Below, one piece after another: positions 19,860-32,502 of a DNA stretch of 64,000 bases. Source of the DNA: Hemileia vastatrix (lineage: Eukaryota; Basidiomycota; Pucciniomycetes; Pucciniales; Zaghouaniaceae). Each line of letters starts with the position of its first letter. Positions within the stretch are counted from its first letter, which is position 1. The notes under the pieces are model-generated. The model did not search any database, was not told the DNA's origin, and saw only the letters and a program-made list of their open reading frames with translations. Made by a program: the position numbers and the translations under genes. The stretch is from positions 22,377,501 to 22,441,500 of the forward strand of contig JASXTE010000016.1 in assembly GCA_030280995.1 (NCBI GenBank), in the 5' to 3' direction.

Positions 19860-22800
19860 ATGATTTTTTCTTTTTATATTTCTTTAGCAGAGTAGAAAGA
19901 TTAGATATTTCCTTCCCAGGCATCCAAGAATCATATTGAGAAGATTAATTCTTGAATCTTAATAAGTACTCTGTACTTTTTCAGCAGTAACTATTCTGTC
20001 ATTTAGAATTTTATCAATTTCTGCTGTCTCAGTGATTTCATTAAGGGTCTTTTTTGGTCTTCCCCTGCTTTTGGGAAACAAATCACTATTTGATGTATAG
20101 GTTTTAAGAGAGATATTGGAAAAACAGGATGTTTTCTGTCATATGGAGAATACAAAATAACTTTAACTGCATTTTCACCAACCATTCTTCTTACAACAAA
20201 TGGACCAACAAATGGGTCTTTCAATCTGTTATTACCTTGTAGATTGAAGTGGACTGTAGAAATCAACACCTCATCACCCTTCTTAAAAGTGTATTCTTTA
20301 TGGGATTTGTCCCATCTCTTCTTCTCATATTCAAATGATTTTTCAATACATTTTTGAGCATGACTTCTGCAAAGTTGCTGCATTTGAACAAAAGATTTTA
20401 CACCAGGATGTAAATCCAATTTAGGTATTTTATTATTGATAATTTGGGCAGGAGTATTTGGAACATATGCAAGCCAGAGCTCAAAAGGCTTTCTTTGAGT
20501 AACAGAATGAACAGTGCTATTATAAGCAAATTTTAACCCAGGCAGTAAGGTAGCCCAATCATGAGTGAATCTGTCATTGTCCTTATACTCAAGGCCAAAA
20601 GCACAGTACCTTCTTATCATGTCCTCTAGAGTCTGAATCATCCTTTCAGCTAATCCATCAGTCTGAGGGTGATGGGCAGTAGATAGTTTCAGATTACAAC
20701 CACAAACATCCATCAGAGATGTCCAAAATTCAGAAGTAAATTTATGGTCTCTGTCAGAGATTATGGCTATAGGAAAACCAGCATTATTAAACATATGAGA
20801 CCACCATAAGAAAGCTAATTACTTAGTGGAAACATCATTGTGAGTAGGGATAAAATTACACATTTTGGTGAATCTGTCAACAATAACCCAACAAGACACT
20901 ACGCAATATAGGGGGTGGACTTGCTAGCAAGTCCTCAACCTGAACTCAGATGGAACTCAGATGGAACTCAGACTGAACTCATACTGAACCCATACTGAAC
21001 TCTACTTGAACACCCACCTAAAACTGTTCTTCTGAGTGGTGTTCATTCCTGATTGTATGGCTCCTTTATCAATAGCTCAATGTGTGTTCAATCTATGGTG
21101 AGTTTGGGTCCAAGGTTGCGGACTTGCTAGCAAGTCCGCCCCCCATATTGTGTGGTGAGAGTTATAACTGTCTTTTACAGCAATAGGTAATCCTGTTACA
21201 AAATCCATGTTTATTATCTGCCATGGTGCATCAGGATGTTCAATATGTTGCATTAATCCAGCTCTCTTACCAGTCAATCCTTTTGATTTTTGCAAGAATC
21301 ACAAGATTCAACATATAATTTGGTGTCTTCAGACATATTAACCCACCAAGAAGTGTTTTTAATTCTGATCATTGTTTTGTCAAGATCAAAATTTCCAGCT
21401 AATATGTCATCATGACAAATTTTCAAGATGATTTCTTTCATATAAGGAGGAATAAAAATGACATTACTCAACTTTCTCCTTTAATATAGATATCCTTCAT
21501 CAATTGAAAATTTACCTTTCTCCAAAGCCTTTTGGTACTTTGGTGGGAGGGTTTTAATTAATGCTTGTATTGAAGCATTTTTTGGATAATTTGATATGGC
21601 GCATAACTATTTTAAGTCAGTGTCCTTATCATATGAATACAGAATAAGCTGTAATAGCTCTTACTCCATATCAACCACATATATCCCATGAATATGAATG
21701 ATTTCATCCTCAGGATCATAAGCAGGATTAGAGTCTTCATTCGGTAAAGGAAACCTTGATAACATATCCACACTTGAGTGAGCAATACCAGCCCTATAAA
21801 TATTCTTCCTTCTCCCTCTGTATTCTTGAACAGTTAACTGCCATCTGAAAATATGTCTGTTAGGTGTTTTCAAGTTTAAAAGGGATTTTACTGAACTGTA
21901 GTCAGTGACAAGTTCAAATTTCTGGTCATCTAGATAATAATGTAACTTTTCTAGAGCCCACACTACAGCTAAGCATTCCAATTGAGTAGCACCATATTTC
22001 ATTCCAATATTTATCAAGGCTCTTTAAATTAACAAATTACTACTTCTGATACTTTATCATTAATCACTTGTTTTTGATGGAGGGCAGCACACAGACCAAT
22101 AAATCTGGCATCAGTATATAAAACAAATGGCTGATTAAAGTCAGGTAAAGCAAGAATAGGTGCTGACATCAAACAGTGTTTCATAGTGTCAAAGGCCCTT
22201 TATCTTTCACTATTTCAGACAAAAGCAACATCCTTTCTAGTTAATTGGGTAAGTGGTAAAGCTATGACTTGTTAATTTTTAATATACTGTCTATAGTATC
22301 CACAAATTTCCAAAAAACTCTGTAGCTCTCTAACTGTAATAGGAGCCTTCACCTGTTGTATGGCTGCCACTTTGTTTTGTTTAACACATATCTGTAAGCC
22401 TGAAACAACATGACCAAGAATTTTTAAAGAATGGAAACCAAATTTACATTTCTTAAAAGCAAGTGTCGTATTTAACTCATCCATTTTTTGGAACACTTTA
22501 CACAGGTGGTTGAGATGGTCCTCAAATGTTTGTGAGAATATAATGATATCATCAATATAAACCATCAGCCATCCTTCAATTATCTCCTGATGGAATGTGT
22601 TATCCATGACTTTTTGAAAAACTGAAGGGGTATTTTTAGGACCAAATGGAATCCTAACATACTTATAAATACCCATATGAGTAGCAATCATCAGAAAATT
22701 CTGAGAAATTTTCTCAACAGGTACCTGGCAATATCCCTTAATACCATCCAAACAGCTGATATATTTAGCACTCTGTAAGGTAGCATGTATAGAGCTAATT

Positions 22801-23900
22801 CTAGGCAAAGGATAGATATCATCAACAATATAAGTATTTAGTGCTCTATAATCACCACATAACCTGGATTTATCTTTCTAATAAGAAATTAAGACAGGTG
22901 AGATAACACAATATTTAGGTGTTTCAACTACCTTTTCAATAATATTCATTTTTAAAAGGGTAGAGATATTGTCTTCAATATCTTTTCTCTATGTGGGAGA
23001 AGCAGGATAAGGCTTCTTCTTTAAACTAGGTGGTATATCAGTTAATGGACAAGACAATGAGAGTTTCATTTCTTCTTTAACTAATCCTAGTTCATGTGAC
23101 CCAAGAGAAAAGGTCATAGGAAATGACTTTATCAAGTTAATGATGGAATCTTTATCCTCACCAGAATACTGTTCTCCAAAAGAGGCATTGTCAATTTCAG
23201 ACATAAGTGCATGCATTTTATTTGTAGATTTTCCTTTATATTGAACCACAGAATTACATGTGTTCAATTCTGGTTTTAATAATTATTTGGGGGAGGAAAA
23301 CTTAAATTTTCTCTTCCCATTTATCCCCATTGTAAAGCATTGGTTTGAAGGATCTAATTTTATGCCATATTTGGTTAAAATGTCATTTCCTATGATAAAC
23401 CAACTGCTTAAATTATCATTTTTTATGACAACAAAATCACAAATAGCTCTTACAAAACTATGGTTATATTTAAAAAATACTATGGCCTTGTATTTACCAA
23501 TGGGGGACAAAACAGAGCCATACCCTCTCCAATTTTCAGAAGTGATAGGCATCAGTTTTGATTTATAGTCTTTATCCAGTGAAGCAAGTGCTTTTTCAGA
23601 TACTATACTTCCTCCAGCTCCAGAATCCAGAACAACTTCCATGCTGGTTCCATTGATCAAGACTGGTGCTTTGTGAGGTGCAATTACAATTGAGCTATCC
23701 TCAATGTTCCTTATGATCTTAGCATCCTCAACTGTAGATAAATCATTATTATCAATATCAATAGTATTTAAATAATGAATATCTTCTTCCAGAATCAAGA
23801 TTTCTTGTTGTGATTCATATGAAATATTGCTGGCACAATCACTTGAAGTATCATCCAGTTCTATTGTGTCATCAGCCTTCTCCTCAGTTTGTTCAACAAT
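19860..23900 (-). pseudogene. pol: Pol polyprotein of G1 (PR-RT-RNaseH-IN-chromodomain), degenerate
   Basis: Polyprotein that copies and integrates the element. In minus-strand order: aspartic protease with VVLDSGAGG (about 23,640-23,614); reverse transcriptase with YISCLDGIKGY, IPFGPKNTPSVFQKVMD and the active-site box YIDDIIIF (about 22,562-22,539); RNase H with YGATQLECLAVVWALEKLH (about 21,990); integrase zinc region WWVNMSEDTKLYVESCDSC (about 21,340); integrase core with ISDRDHKFTSEFW (about 20,765) and HHPQTDGLAERMIQTLEDM; and a final chromodomain-like YDSWMPGKEISNL (about 19,930). Frameshifts and stops lie between domains, and the integrase is split by the MITE at 20,897-21,157. Catalytic aspartates of protease and RT are still visible. 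Confidence 0.9.
20897..21157 (+). mobile_element. CACTA-type MITE, 261 bp, target duplication AGA
   Basis: CACTACGCAATATAGGGGG...CCATATTGTGTGGTG with the palindrome GGACTTGCTAGCAAGTCC inside each end, and six 11-bp units of GAACTCAGACT type. Flanks AGA at 20,894-20,896 and 21,158-21,160. The uninterrupted site exists in G2 near 61,905-61,920 (TAACTCTTGTTGGG on the + strand), giving a direct empty-site comparison. Confidence 0.96.
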
Positions 23901-26153
23901 ATTTATCCTCTTGTCACAAACATGGACTTTTTTCCAAGGCTTGTTTTTTTTGAATCAAGTGTTTGTTGCATACTTTTTAGGTGCAACAGGGGCAGAAGGT
24001 TTACCAATTATTTCCAGATGTTTCTGTTGGTAAGTGGAGGATTTCTCCAAAGGGATCCTAGGAATGAATCTTCTGGAATCATACTTGTTGTTTAGAAGGA
24101 TCTCATTTCAAGTATTAATGAAAGAAGAGGGTTCTCTGGAGAACTCAGTCCTAGCCACTATCAAGTCTCTCAGAGACATTGGTAATTTATAAAGGATCCT
24201 GTCCTTCCATAACTCAAACTCCATATTTGGGTCCATTGCCTTCAAGATTTTTACAAGTTTCATTAAGAACTCAATGGTTTTATCAGTGGAAGAGCTATAT
24301 CTAGTTTCCTCATACTGCCTTTGTTAAGCCATTCTGAACTTGGAGCCAACAAATTGTGCTTTAATCAATTTTTTCCAATCTTCCCATGAGTAGTCATTTC
24401 TGTCCAGGAGAACAGATTCATACCACACTAGGGAAACATTAGTAAACAAAGAAATTAACTTAGACACAATTTCCTCATCTGGGAGTTTGTAAGAATTTCT
24501 TAAGTTATCAATTCTGCAAATAAATTGCTTCCAATAAGAAGAAGAATCACCATCAAATGTTGGGTACTGGTCAAGTTTTGGCCAATTCTTTTGATTTGAA
24601 CAAATTTTTATTAGTACCAGCTTGTTTCTGAGTAAGGAGAAGCTGTAACGTCTCTAGTTGTGCAGTAATCTCATTGTTTAATCCTTCTGTTGAAGGTCCT
24701 GGTGCATCATCAATTTTTGATGGAAACTCGGTGGTATCAACAGACATTTCTGAATCTAATTTTACTTTAGATGAACTAGCAACAGGTAAACTTGGAGCAT
24801 CCTGTACCCTATGTTCCTTCAAGGAAGTTTCAGAATATTTTTGATCATTAAACAATGAATTCAATTTTTCTTTAATTGTTGTTAGTCTGGTTTTCACTTT
24901 TGGAAGACTAGATAAACTCTCATTTACTGTTGCAAAAGATAACTGGGTTTTTTGTGAAAAGATAAATAATGATCACTTAATCTTTCCAGGCTCATCTTAT
25001 CTACCTCTAGCTTTAGGAAACAGGTAGATACAGTATCTTTTAGTTTAGACAAATCATTTTTGATATTTTGCAATAAAGCAACTTTCTTTTCATGGGTTGC
25101 TTTGTAATGAAACAAATCATCAGAAACTCTCTGTAACTCACTCCTTAATGCTTTATAACCATGTTCAACTAACAAACTATTATATTTATGAGTCAATTGC
25201 ATGTTGTTCATGATATGATTTTGTTTAGCAATAATATCCCTCAAATATTCATCATTGATGTTAGCTACATCTGGAGTGTTTCTCAGTAAGGAAACAGAGT
25301 AACTTTCCAGATTCTCATAAAACTCAGGTTCAAGTGTTTCATCAATAATAGCCATATCAGGATTTATCATTGAAGTAGCAATTAGAACTAAAGGATTAGA
25401 TACATTTGAAATTTGAGTAATTTGTCTACTTTTCTCAGCCTCTACAGGTCTCACAGTCTCCTCTCCTCTCCCAGAATTACCTGAGGTAACTGAATTAGTT
25501 ATAATAAATGGTACTTGTGAATCAATAGAGGGGATTACCAAGGTTTTCTGGGCAAGATCATATTGTTTTTTCTTCTTCTTCCTCCTTGAAAGGGGTAAGG
25601 AGATGTGTGGTTGACTTGGCTGTTGGGTCTTGATGGACCTGCTTGGGGCAATTGAGTCTGTTGATTTTGAGACAGGTAATCCCATTGAGTGTTTAGCCAA
25701 TCCCACTGCCACTTGGATACTTTCACTTTCTCTGGCTGCTGGGGAGCCAATTGATGAACATCCCTGGGGGGAGGAGGTTTCCTCTTCTCTTGAAGAAAAG
25801 CATCTATTTTTTGTACCTTTTCCTCTAGAGCATCTACTCTTGACCTCAATCTGAAGTTTTCTGTCCTTAATTCCTTTGTGTGTGTTGACAGGTTCTTTTC
25901 TTTTTGAGTTAGTGGCATCTTCTTTAATTTGAAGCCTTTTGGAAGTTCTTCTGGGGGGTTTATTACAGGTTTCTGTTCCTGAGTTGTTTCTACCAGAATT
26001 TCCACTTCCTCCATTTCTACATCCTGATTGGTGAATTGATTGATTAATTTGAGATAATTTACTATTTAAATGAGAACTCACAGAAGTAGCCTCATCATAA
26101 TCAATTAAATCCAATTCCTCTTCACGTGCAGCAGAGACACCTTGATCAGTCAT
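23900..26153 (-). pseudogene. gag: Gag of G1, degenerate
   Basis: Structural protein for RNA packaging. Starts at 26,153 with MTDQGVSAAREEELDLIDYD, matching the start of G2 gag. A frameshift at about 25,930 moves the reading to the frame of LSTHTKELRTENFRLRSRVD (coiled-coil, about 25,890-25,830), followed by QLAPQQPEKVKVSKWQWDWL. Another shift at about 25,540 returns it. Then come INDEYLRDIIAKQNHIMNN and a helical region, and near 24,600 the conserved WPKLDQYPTFDG block. The zinc knuckle expected near 23,960 is ruined: both leading cysteines present in G2 (CFKCNKPWQKGHVC) are replaced here. Confidence 0.85.
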
Positions 26154-28168
26154 TTCTAATTTTTACTGCAATGAGAGAGTGAGACAATAAGATGAATTAG
26201 TTTGTATTTTTACTTTTATTTAAAAGAAAAATAATGAAATAAAATTTTTCAGGATAAAATCAACTAAAATATTAATCAATTTATTAATTCAAAACAATTC
26301 AAAACCAGGATATAATAATCAACTGAATAATTAAATTTAAACTTCTTATTAACAATTTTATGATAATTATTATCAGGATTTTAAATCAACTGAGAATTTA
26401 ATAATTAACAGGACTTAATGTCTACTGAAATATTAAATATGAATTTTTTTAATAATAAAAATTTTTTGTCAGGACAATTTGTCAACTGGAACAAATAAAA
26501 TTTAAATATATTGGGACAAGAGTCAACTGAAAATTATAATGTAAAAAAAAAAAATTAATATATAATTTATTACTTCTAGGACTAAGAACACAATTGCTCT
26601 ATCTTTGTCAACCAGGAAAAAAAAAATAAATAATAAAAAAATTTAATTCCAATTTACTAGACACCTCCCCCTGTTAAATGAGCAAATTAATTCCACTTAC
26701 ACAGTGCTGAGTAAAAGGAAATACATAGAGTATGAAGAGTGCAAAGTGACCCACGAATATTAATTAATAATTACCACGAAATATATAACTATTAGATAGT
26801 GTCAGCCTAGATATCCCTAGGACTGAGTATTTCTTATGCTTAAAATAAGATAACCTTAAGTAAATTAAGCTTATATCTTAAAAATAAGGTTAAAATAATA
26901 ATATATATTATTATATTATATATATATATAATTATTATTCTATTATACAACTTATAGTAGTTTAAATAGCTTATCCATAGCCTAATAATACTTATTAAGG
27001 TGTTAATCGAACCATAATATACTTATCTTAAGTGATATGAAGTAATTATTGACATACATAAGCTTATATGTATACATAAATCTCATATTCAGTGAAATAT
27101 GCAGTATATTATGTATATTTAGGTATATAAGTGGGTTATAGCCCCTTAATAGCCTATAACCTTTGTTTTTCTGCTTATTTTAGGTCATATGGACAAAATC
27201 AGTGGACTCACAACGCCTACAGAAGCATAGACACCTATATCAGGCGCATACACCCAGTTTGGACAACTAAATTTACTTCCTTGGATGGTTATTCACGGAT
27301 TTATGGGTTGGAAGAACATTTCTGGGTTAATGTGGATTCTTAGGGATGTTATTGGGGGCTTGGACATTTTATTTGTTTCTTTATATGCTTTTGGTTTCAT
27401 TAAATCTCTTTTTGATTGTTTATTTTACCTGTTTCTTTATGGTATCTGCTTTTATCTGGATTTTCTATTTATGGTATAGAGCTGTGTTATCATTAATAGT
27501 GATGGAGGGTCCTTACTGGAGGTATGGGTGTTGAAACTGCTTGAAGTGGACGTCATGGGGAGGTAATGGGCCCTCACAGTGCTGTAATTGCCGGGGATAG
27601 CAGTGTCATCATCTGGATTGAAGGTCTGTGCACTCCAGTGGATTTGGGTATAAGTAAGGAGGGATTTCGACGGTTATTTATCATCATTCAATTACTACAA
27701 TTCAAACAAACACTACTATACAATTATTAGCATTCAGAAATATATTATAAAGCCATTATAAATTGATATTATCTTTATATAAGCTATAACTATATTTTAT
27801 ACATCTATTTTCCGCCACTAGCACGCATAAAGATCCAAGTATTGTGAGTTTTATTTGAGTATAACTATTTTATTAGTCTTCCCCTGAAGTTTAATCACTA
27901 GATAATTTATCAATAAGTAGTAGGACCATAAATAAACACTATTATATCATACTTATATACTAGACTATACTGACAGATAGTATATAAGCTTAAGTTTTGG
28001 AGCGCGGTTTGATTCCCATTTGCAGCAAAAAAAAAAAGTCACGTGACGTATGACGTTTGTCGTTTTTGTTGTTCACTTGTCCTTATAGGTACCTTGATGG
28101 TGATAGTCCCACGGTCTCCGGTCATCAAAATAAGGATGCACCATTGACAATTTAGGAAGGCCTCCAAT
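26154..28168 (-). other. Leader of G1 with repeated CAGTTGA...TCCTG motif
   Basis: Untranslated region between the 5' LTR and gag, split by a solo LTR (26,800-27,975). On the minus strand CAGTTGA-type text followed within a few bases by TCCTG recurs at least seven times between about 26,600 and 26,240. Near 28,000 the + strand has GGTTTGATTCC, one mismatch from a pol III B box, next to a poly-A run. The sequence just after the LTR is TTGGAGGCCTTCC. Confidence 0.7.
26800..27975 (+). repeat. Solo LTR of the 1,176-bp family (copy C)
   Basis: TGTCAGCCTAG...CTATACTGACA, 1,176 bp, with exact 5-bp target duplication GATAG (26,795-26,799 and 27,976-27,980). No internal region, so it is a solo LTR left by recombination. 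It lies in the leader of G1. Open frames in it are not conserved between the three copies. Confidence 0.95.
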
Positions 28169-28970
28169 TGTCAATGGTCTTTCAAGTCTAGAAGATTTTA
28201 TAGAGAGGTCCAATGGCAATAACAACAATCTTTAGGGTCTTCAAACTCAGGTACGTATTTTATATCTTAAATATTAATTACTCAAATGATAAGAGGTAAA
28301 AGGGTTTAATTATTATTATAATTTATGAGTTAGAATTACGTAGTTTTAAGTACTAAATCAATAATCAATAGTTATAAATATTTAATAGTAGTAATTGATT
28401 TAATAAAATAAGTAAGTAATGGAATGCATCAAAAACAACCAAGAGAAAGGCCTTATATATGCAAAGGAGGGACAAATAAAGACACGGAGTTAACACAACT
28501 TAATACAAGGGTATGGGAAAAAGAAACTAAATAAAGAGTGTATGTGAAATAATAAAAAATATACTAAATAGTGCGTCAATAAAAGATACCACTTTATTTG
28601 AAATAAAACTTTAAATCCCTTTGTCTGTCACATTTAGTACAAATAAATTTGATTTAAAATGTTGATTTAACAAAATTTAAATAAAGTAATTTGAAAAGTT
28701 TTTTTTCATTTTATATTTTTATAATTTTAATACTATTTTTATTCCCTCTCATTTGTATTACTGATCATGGTGTTAGGGAAAAAAAATGTATGTGACAGTT
28801 ACTTATTTTTATTAATTATTTACATTACTTATTGTACTTAGCTAGTTAGTTGTAAGTAATACATAATTAGTTTGTAAATAATTGATTATTAATAAGGATT
28901 AAAAGGCGTGGCTTCATCTCAGTAGGATAATTAATTATTTTACTGGGTAAGTCTAGTAGCCTGGCTGACA
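28169..28970 (-). repeat. 5' LTR of G1 (802 bp)
   Basis: Minus strand TGTCAGCCAGGCTACTAG...CCATTGACA. Followed in element direction by ATTGGAGGCCTTCC, the probable primer-binding region. Confidence 0.92.
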
Positions 28971-28975
28971 ATCTG

Positions 28976-30538
28976 GCTGTGAGTAGGTTTAATAACTATT
29001 ATGAACAATTTATGAAGAAGAGTTATCCTCTGCAGGAATAATTTCAATTCTAGCTGATGATATGGGTTTTTGAAAGACCCTCTCAACTCTTGGCCTAGCT
29101 ACTGCAACTCAATGTGAAGCCAGAAAATTACAACTCTTGGGCAGTGGAGAAGAGAAAGATAGGAAATCAGCAACTCTCATCATTTTCCCACTTGCAAGAC
29201 TATAAAACTGGCTCAATTAAACAATAATTCACTTTGAAGATAATGCACTAATTTTCAAGGTTCTTTGTGGGAAGGATTCAAAGAGAAATTATTTTAAGGA
29301 GCTGAAAAACAAGCTAGTTGTTTTGACTACCTATGAAACAGCAAGTCCATCATCTTCAAAGAGAAATCCTCAACCTATTTCACCAGTAACTCATTAACTC
29401 ATTTGGTACAGAATAGTTTTAGATGAGGCTCAGTAAGCATTCATTTGAATTACCAAAGTTTTTGAACATAATAGTATAAAAGCTAATGAAATTTTTAATA
29501 AAATTTATAGGTTTAATCAATAATCCCCAGTAGAGAATAATCAGAATATATCAGACCTGGAGGCTGAGTATTGACTATGCTTGACAGGGATGCCACTTCA
29601 GAACCAGACAACTGATCTTTAAAGCCTTATATCATTCCTCAGAATAAAAAGATGGCAAGAAAACTGGTTTTGGATTATTTTCTTATGAATGTCTTAAACA
29701 GAGGAAGCTCCAGCTCAATAAAATCAATACATACTCTCATAAATGTCATATGCCTGCAGAGGACTAAAGAAGAAATCTTATCACTTCCTCAAAAAATTGA
29801 ACAAGGAATATCTGTAGAATTGTCAGACCTTTGGCACTCAAAACTTACCAAGCTTCAAGAAAAATTTTCTGAGTATTATGGGCCTTCTAGAAACACCAAA
29901 CTTCATTGGGACTCATCTGAGTTTCTCCCAGAATATTCAATTTTATGGAAATTTTGTAACCACCCTGTGTACAAAAACCCAGATCAACCTCCAAATTTTC
30001 CTTTCAGGTGGAAACATTCAGCAAAGATTATACATCTAATCAGTCATTTATAAAATTTCTTAAGGGGAGAAAGGCGTATAATTTGTCCCAAGGCTGTTAT
30101 ATTTTTAGAATATGCAGACTTTTAGGAAATGTAAGTAATTGTATTAATTATCTCAAAAACTTATTTTTAGCTTAACCAAAATTTCAATATTATATCCATT
30201 AAAACAGTATAAAAACGGCTCTAGATGACCATAGAATTAGCTACACAGAGCTTGTAGGAAAGTTGAGCATGCAAAAAAGGGATGAAAATCTGGACAAATT
30301 CAAAAATGATGAAAGATGTCAAGTTTTTCTTGGTACAATCAAGGCTTCAGGAGTTGGAATAGACTTGAGATGTGGGAAAAATATTTATATATTGGTAATT
30401 CAAAAAGTCTTATATTTAAGTAAAAAAGGTTGAAAAGGTAAATTGTGTAAACTAATGTTACAGGATCCTAATTTTGATCCAGCAATTGAACAGAAAGCAG
30501 TTGATTGTCTGTATAGAATGGGCCAACAAAATTTTAAG
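28976..30538 (+). pseudogene. SNF2/RAD5-like helicase gene, catalytic part
   Basis: ATP-dependent chromatin or DNA translocase of the SNF2 superfamily, RAD5/HLTF-like, decayed. Motifs in order: I, AGIISILADDMGF*KTLS (about 29,035-29,090, the P-loop glycine replaced by a stop); II, IVLDEAQ (about 29,416, DEAQ instead of DEAH); III, LTGMPLQNQ (about 29,580); the C-lobe start ICLQRTKEEILSLP (about 29,748); KFCNHPVY (about 29,957); V, GTIKASGVGIDL (about 30,333); and VI, AVDCLYRMGQQ (about 30,496-30,528). A clean 79-bp intron GTAATTC...TTACAG (30,395-30,473) joins NIYIL to DPNFDPAIEQ. A second intron donor follows at 30,539. Several stops make it a pseudogene. The gene was split by G1; its 5' part is at 18,466-19,023. 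Confidence 0.82.
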
Positions 30539-32502
30539 GTAAAAGAGTAAAATATTTTTTGTGATTACTAGCAATTTATTTCCATCAATATTTATAAGAT
30601 GTTTATTATAATTTTTAAAATACCTATTCCTAATATTCCTATTTGATTTGATTTTTTTTTTAGTCCTGACTTAAAGGTTTTTACTATTTTATCAACCAAG
30701 TTCTACATAAATGTAAAAAATACCATGATTAATCCTGCTATATTTTTTTGACTATTTCTATTCAATATTATCTCATGTTAAAAACATATATCCATTATCT
30801 ATTTTATTTTTCAACTTAGTTACCTCAGTGGAACAATCTAATTAGTTTCTTTGAATAATGTTTACAGTAAGGAACCTTGTACAAATCTGTAAAATACTTT
30901 TAAATAATTGTGACTTTGGTACTTGGTTATCAGATTTTTTAAGGAAATAATTTTAATTACTTTTATACTTTATACATATGTTAAGATTCTTAAGTGTTTC
31001 TTTTTCTGATTTATTATATAATCTTAACTTAAACTATGTTTAGACTAGGTTTATCAGCCAGGCTACTAGACTTAACTGGTAAAATAATTAATTATTTTAC
31101 TGAGTTAAAGCCACACCCCTTCTTCTTACTAATAATTAATTATCTACTTAAGTATTAATTACAATTAACTAGTTAAGTACAATAAGTAGTATAATTAATT
31201 AGTATAAATAAAATGTCCCTTACAATTTTACTCCCTAACACCGTGCTCAATGGTATAAGTCAATGGGAATAGAATTTAATAATAAAATTATAATAAAAAA
31301 AACTTTAAAACAATTATATTACCTCAGTGAGAGATCTGGAATCCCATGAAAGTAATATAATTTACTAATTATTGTGTAATTAATTGTGACAGTCCAAGAA
31401 ACTCAAACTTTATGGCTAATAAATTTTATGTCCTTGTTGACGTACCAGTTTATTTAACTCTTGTGTCATATATGTACTCATTTCAGTCATTCCTTTTCTC
31501 ACATGCTTACAATATATGGTGTAAATTCCGTATATTTTATTCTGTCATGTTTTGCCTATAAAAGGCCTCTTACATTGTGCTTTTCAAATCATTCCTTCAT
31601 CACTTACTTTATTATTACAATTACAATACAACACTTATTTCTATACTTTATAACCTTAGTATTTACAACAGCGTAAGTCTAATCTATAATCTATATTATT
31701 ATTTTAACACTACCTCTTTTATTTGAGTAAAGCAATCATATTGATTTAGAAATACGTACTTTTTGTTGAGAGACCATTAAAACCTTCAAAACCCTCGTAA
31801 AACCCTCGAACCAATCTTCTAGCCCAAAAGAACACCTTGACAAGGTTTGTGCCGCAGGGTGACAGTGCAGCCCTAAAAAGCTCCTATCATAGAATAAATT
31901 ATTTTTTTTTAATAATTTTATAGAATATTATTTAGTGTTAACTTTTTTTATCTCCTTTTTTAAAATTATCTTTTTCCTTTGTTTTCATCCCCCTTTTTTA
32001 TAACACAAAAATATGTTGAAATTTCAAATAATAGATCCCTTTGTCATATTGCTTGATGTCAATATCTATGAATTAATTTAAATATTAAAATTAGTTAAAT
32101 TTACATTCTCAACTATTTAGCCTTTGAAATTTCCAACTTGTAAATTGTACACTTTCTTTGTTTGTCCTACTTTAAAGATCCCAATGTTTATGTCTAGTTA
32201 CTTCCCTTTTACTTTCAACCCCATTATTATCATCAGACTATTTTCCAATATGCTTGCTAGCTTGATCCCATTGTAAAAGATCCCCTATCAAAAACCTGCT
32301 TCTGTTATTATATAAACCCTCTTGTTTTGTACCACATTTCTCAATTTGTTTCTTTCTCTCAATTTTACTACTATTATCTTTTGGTTATTGCATTTATCTG
32401 TGTTATTAAAGTTTGAAAATCCCAATAGTAATATATATTTTTTATCTCTTTATTAGCTTGATATAAGAATTTTTTAGTTTATTCAAGTAATAAGTCATTA
32501 AA
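30539..32502 (+). other. Upstream region of gene Y copy 2, right arm
   Basis: Inverted copy of 14,905-16,345, interrupted by a solo LTR at 31,052-31,842. No gene. A TATA-like box, TATATAAACCC, lies at about 32,309, about 190 bp before the start codon of gene Y. Confidence 0.65.
31052..31842 (+). repeat. Solo LTR of the G1/G2 family (791 bp)
   Basis: TATCAGCCAGGCTACTAG...CACCTTGACA with 5-bp target duplication AGGTT (31,047-31,051 and 31,843-31,847). The first bases are TA instead of the TG of the other copies. The empty site is preserved in the left arm near 15,560. Confidence 0.93.

Larger units (their letters stand above)
19024..28970 (-). mobile_element. Ty3/gypsy chromodomain retrotransposon G1, complete ends
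   Basis: Complete element on the minus strand: 5' LTR 28,169-28,970, leader, gag from 26,153, pol to about 19,860, and 3' LTR 19,024-19,823. Target duplication is ATTTG (19,019-19,023) against ATCTG (28,971-28,975), one mismatch. The purine-rich AAAGTGAGGGAG precedes the 3' LTR. It carries two later insertions, a CACTA MITE (20,897-21,157) and a solo LTR (26,800-27,975), and interrupts a helicase gene. Same family as G2. Confidence 0.93.
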
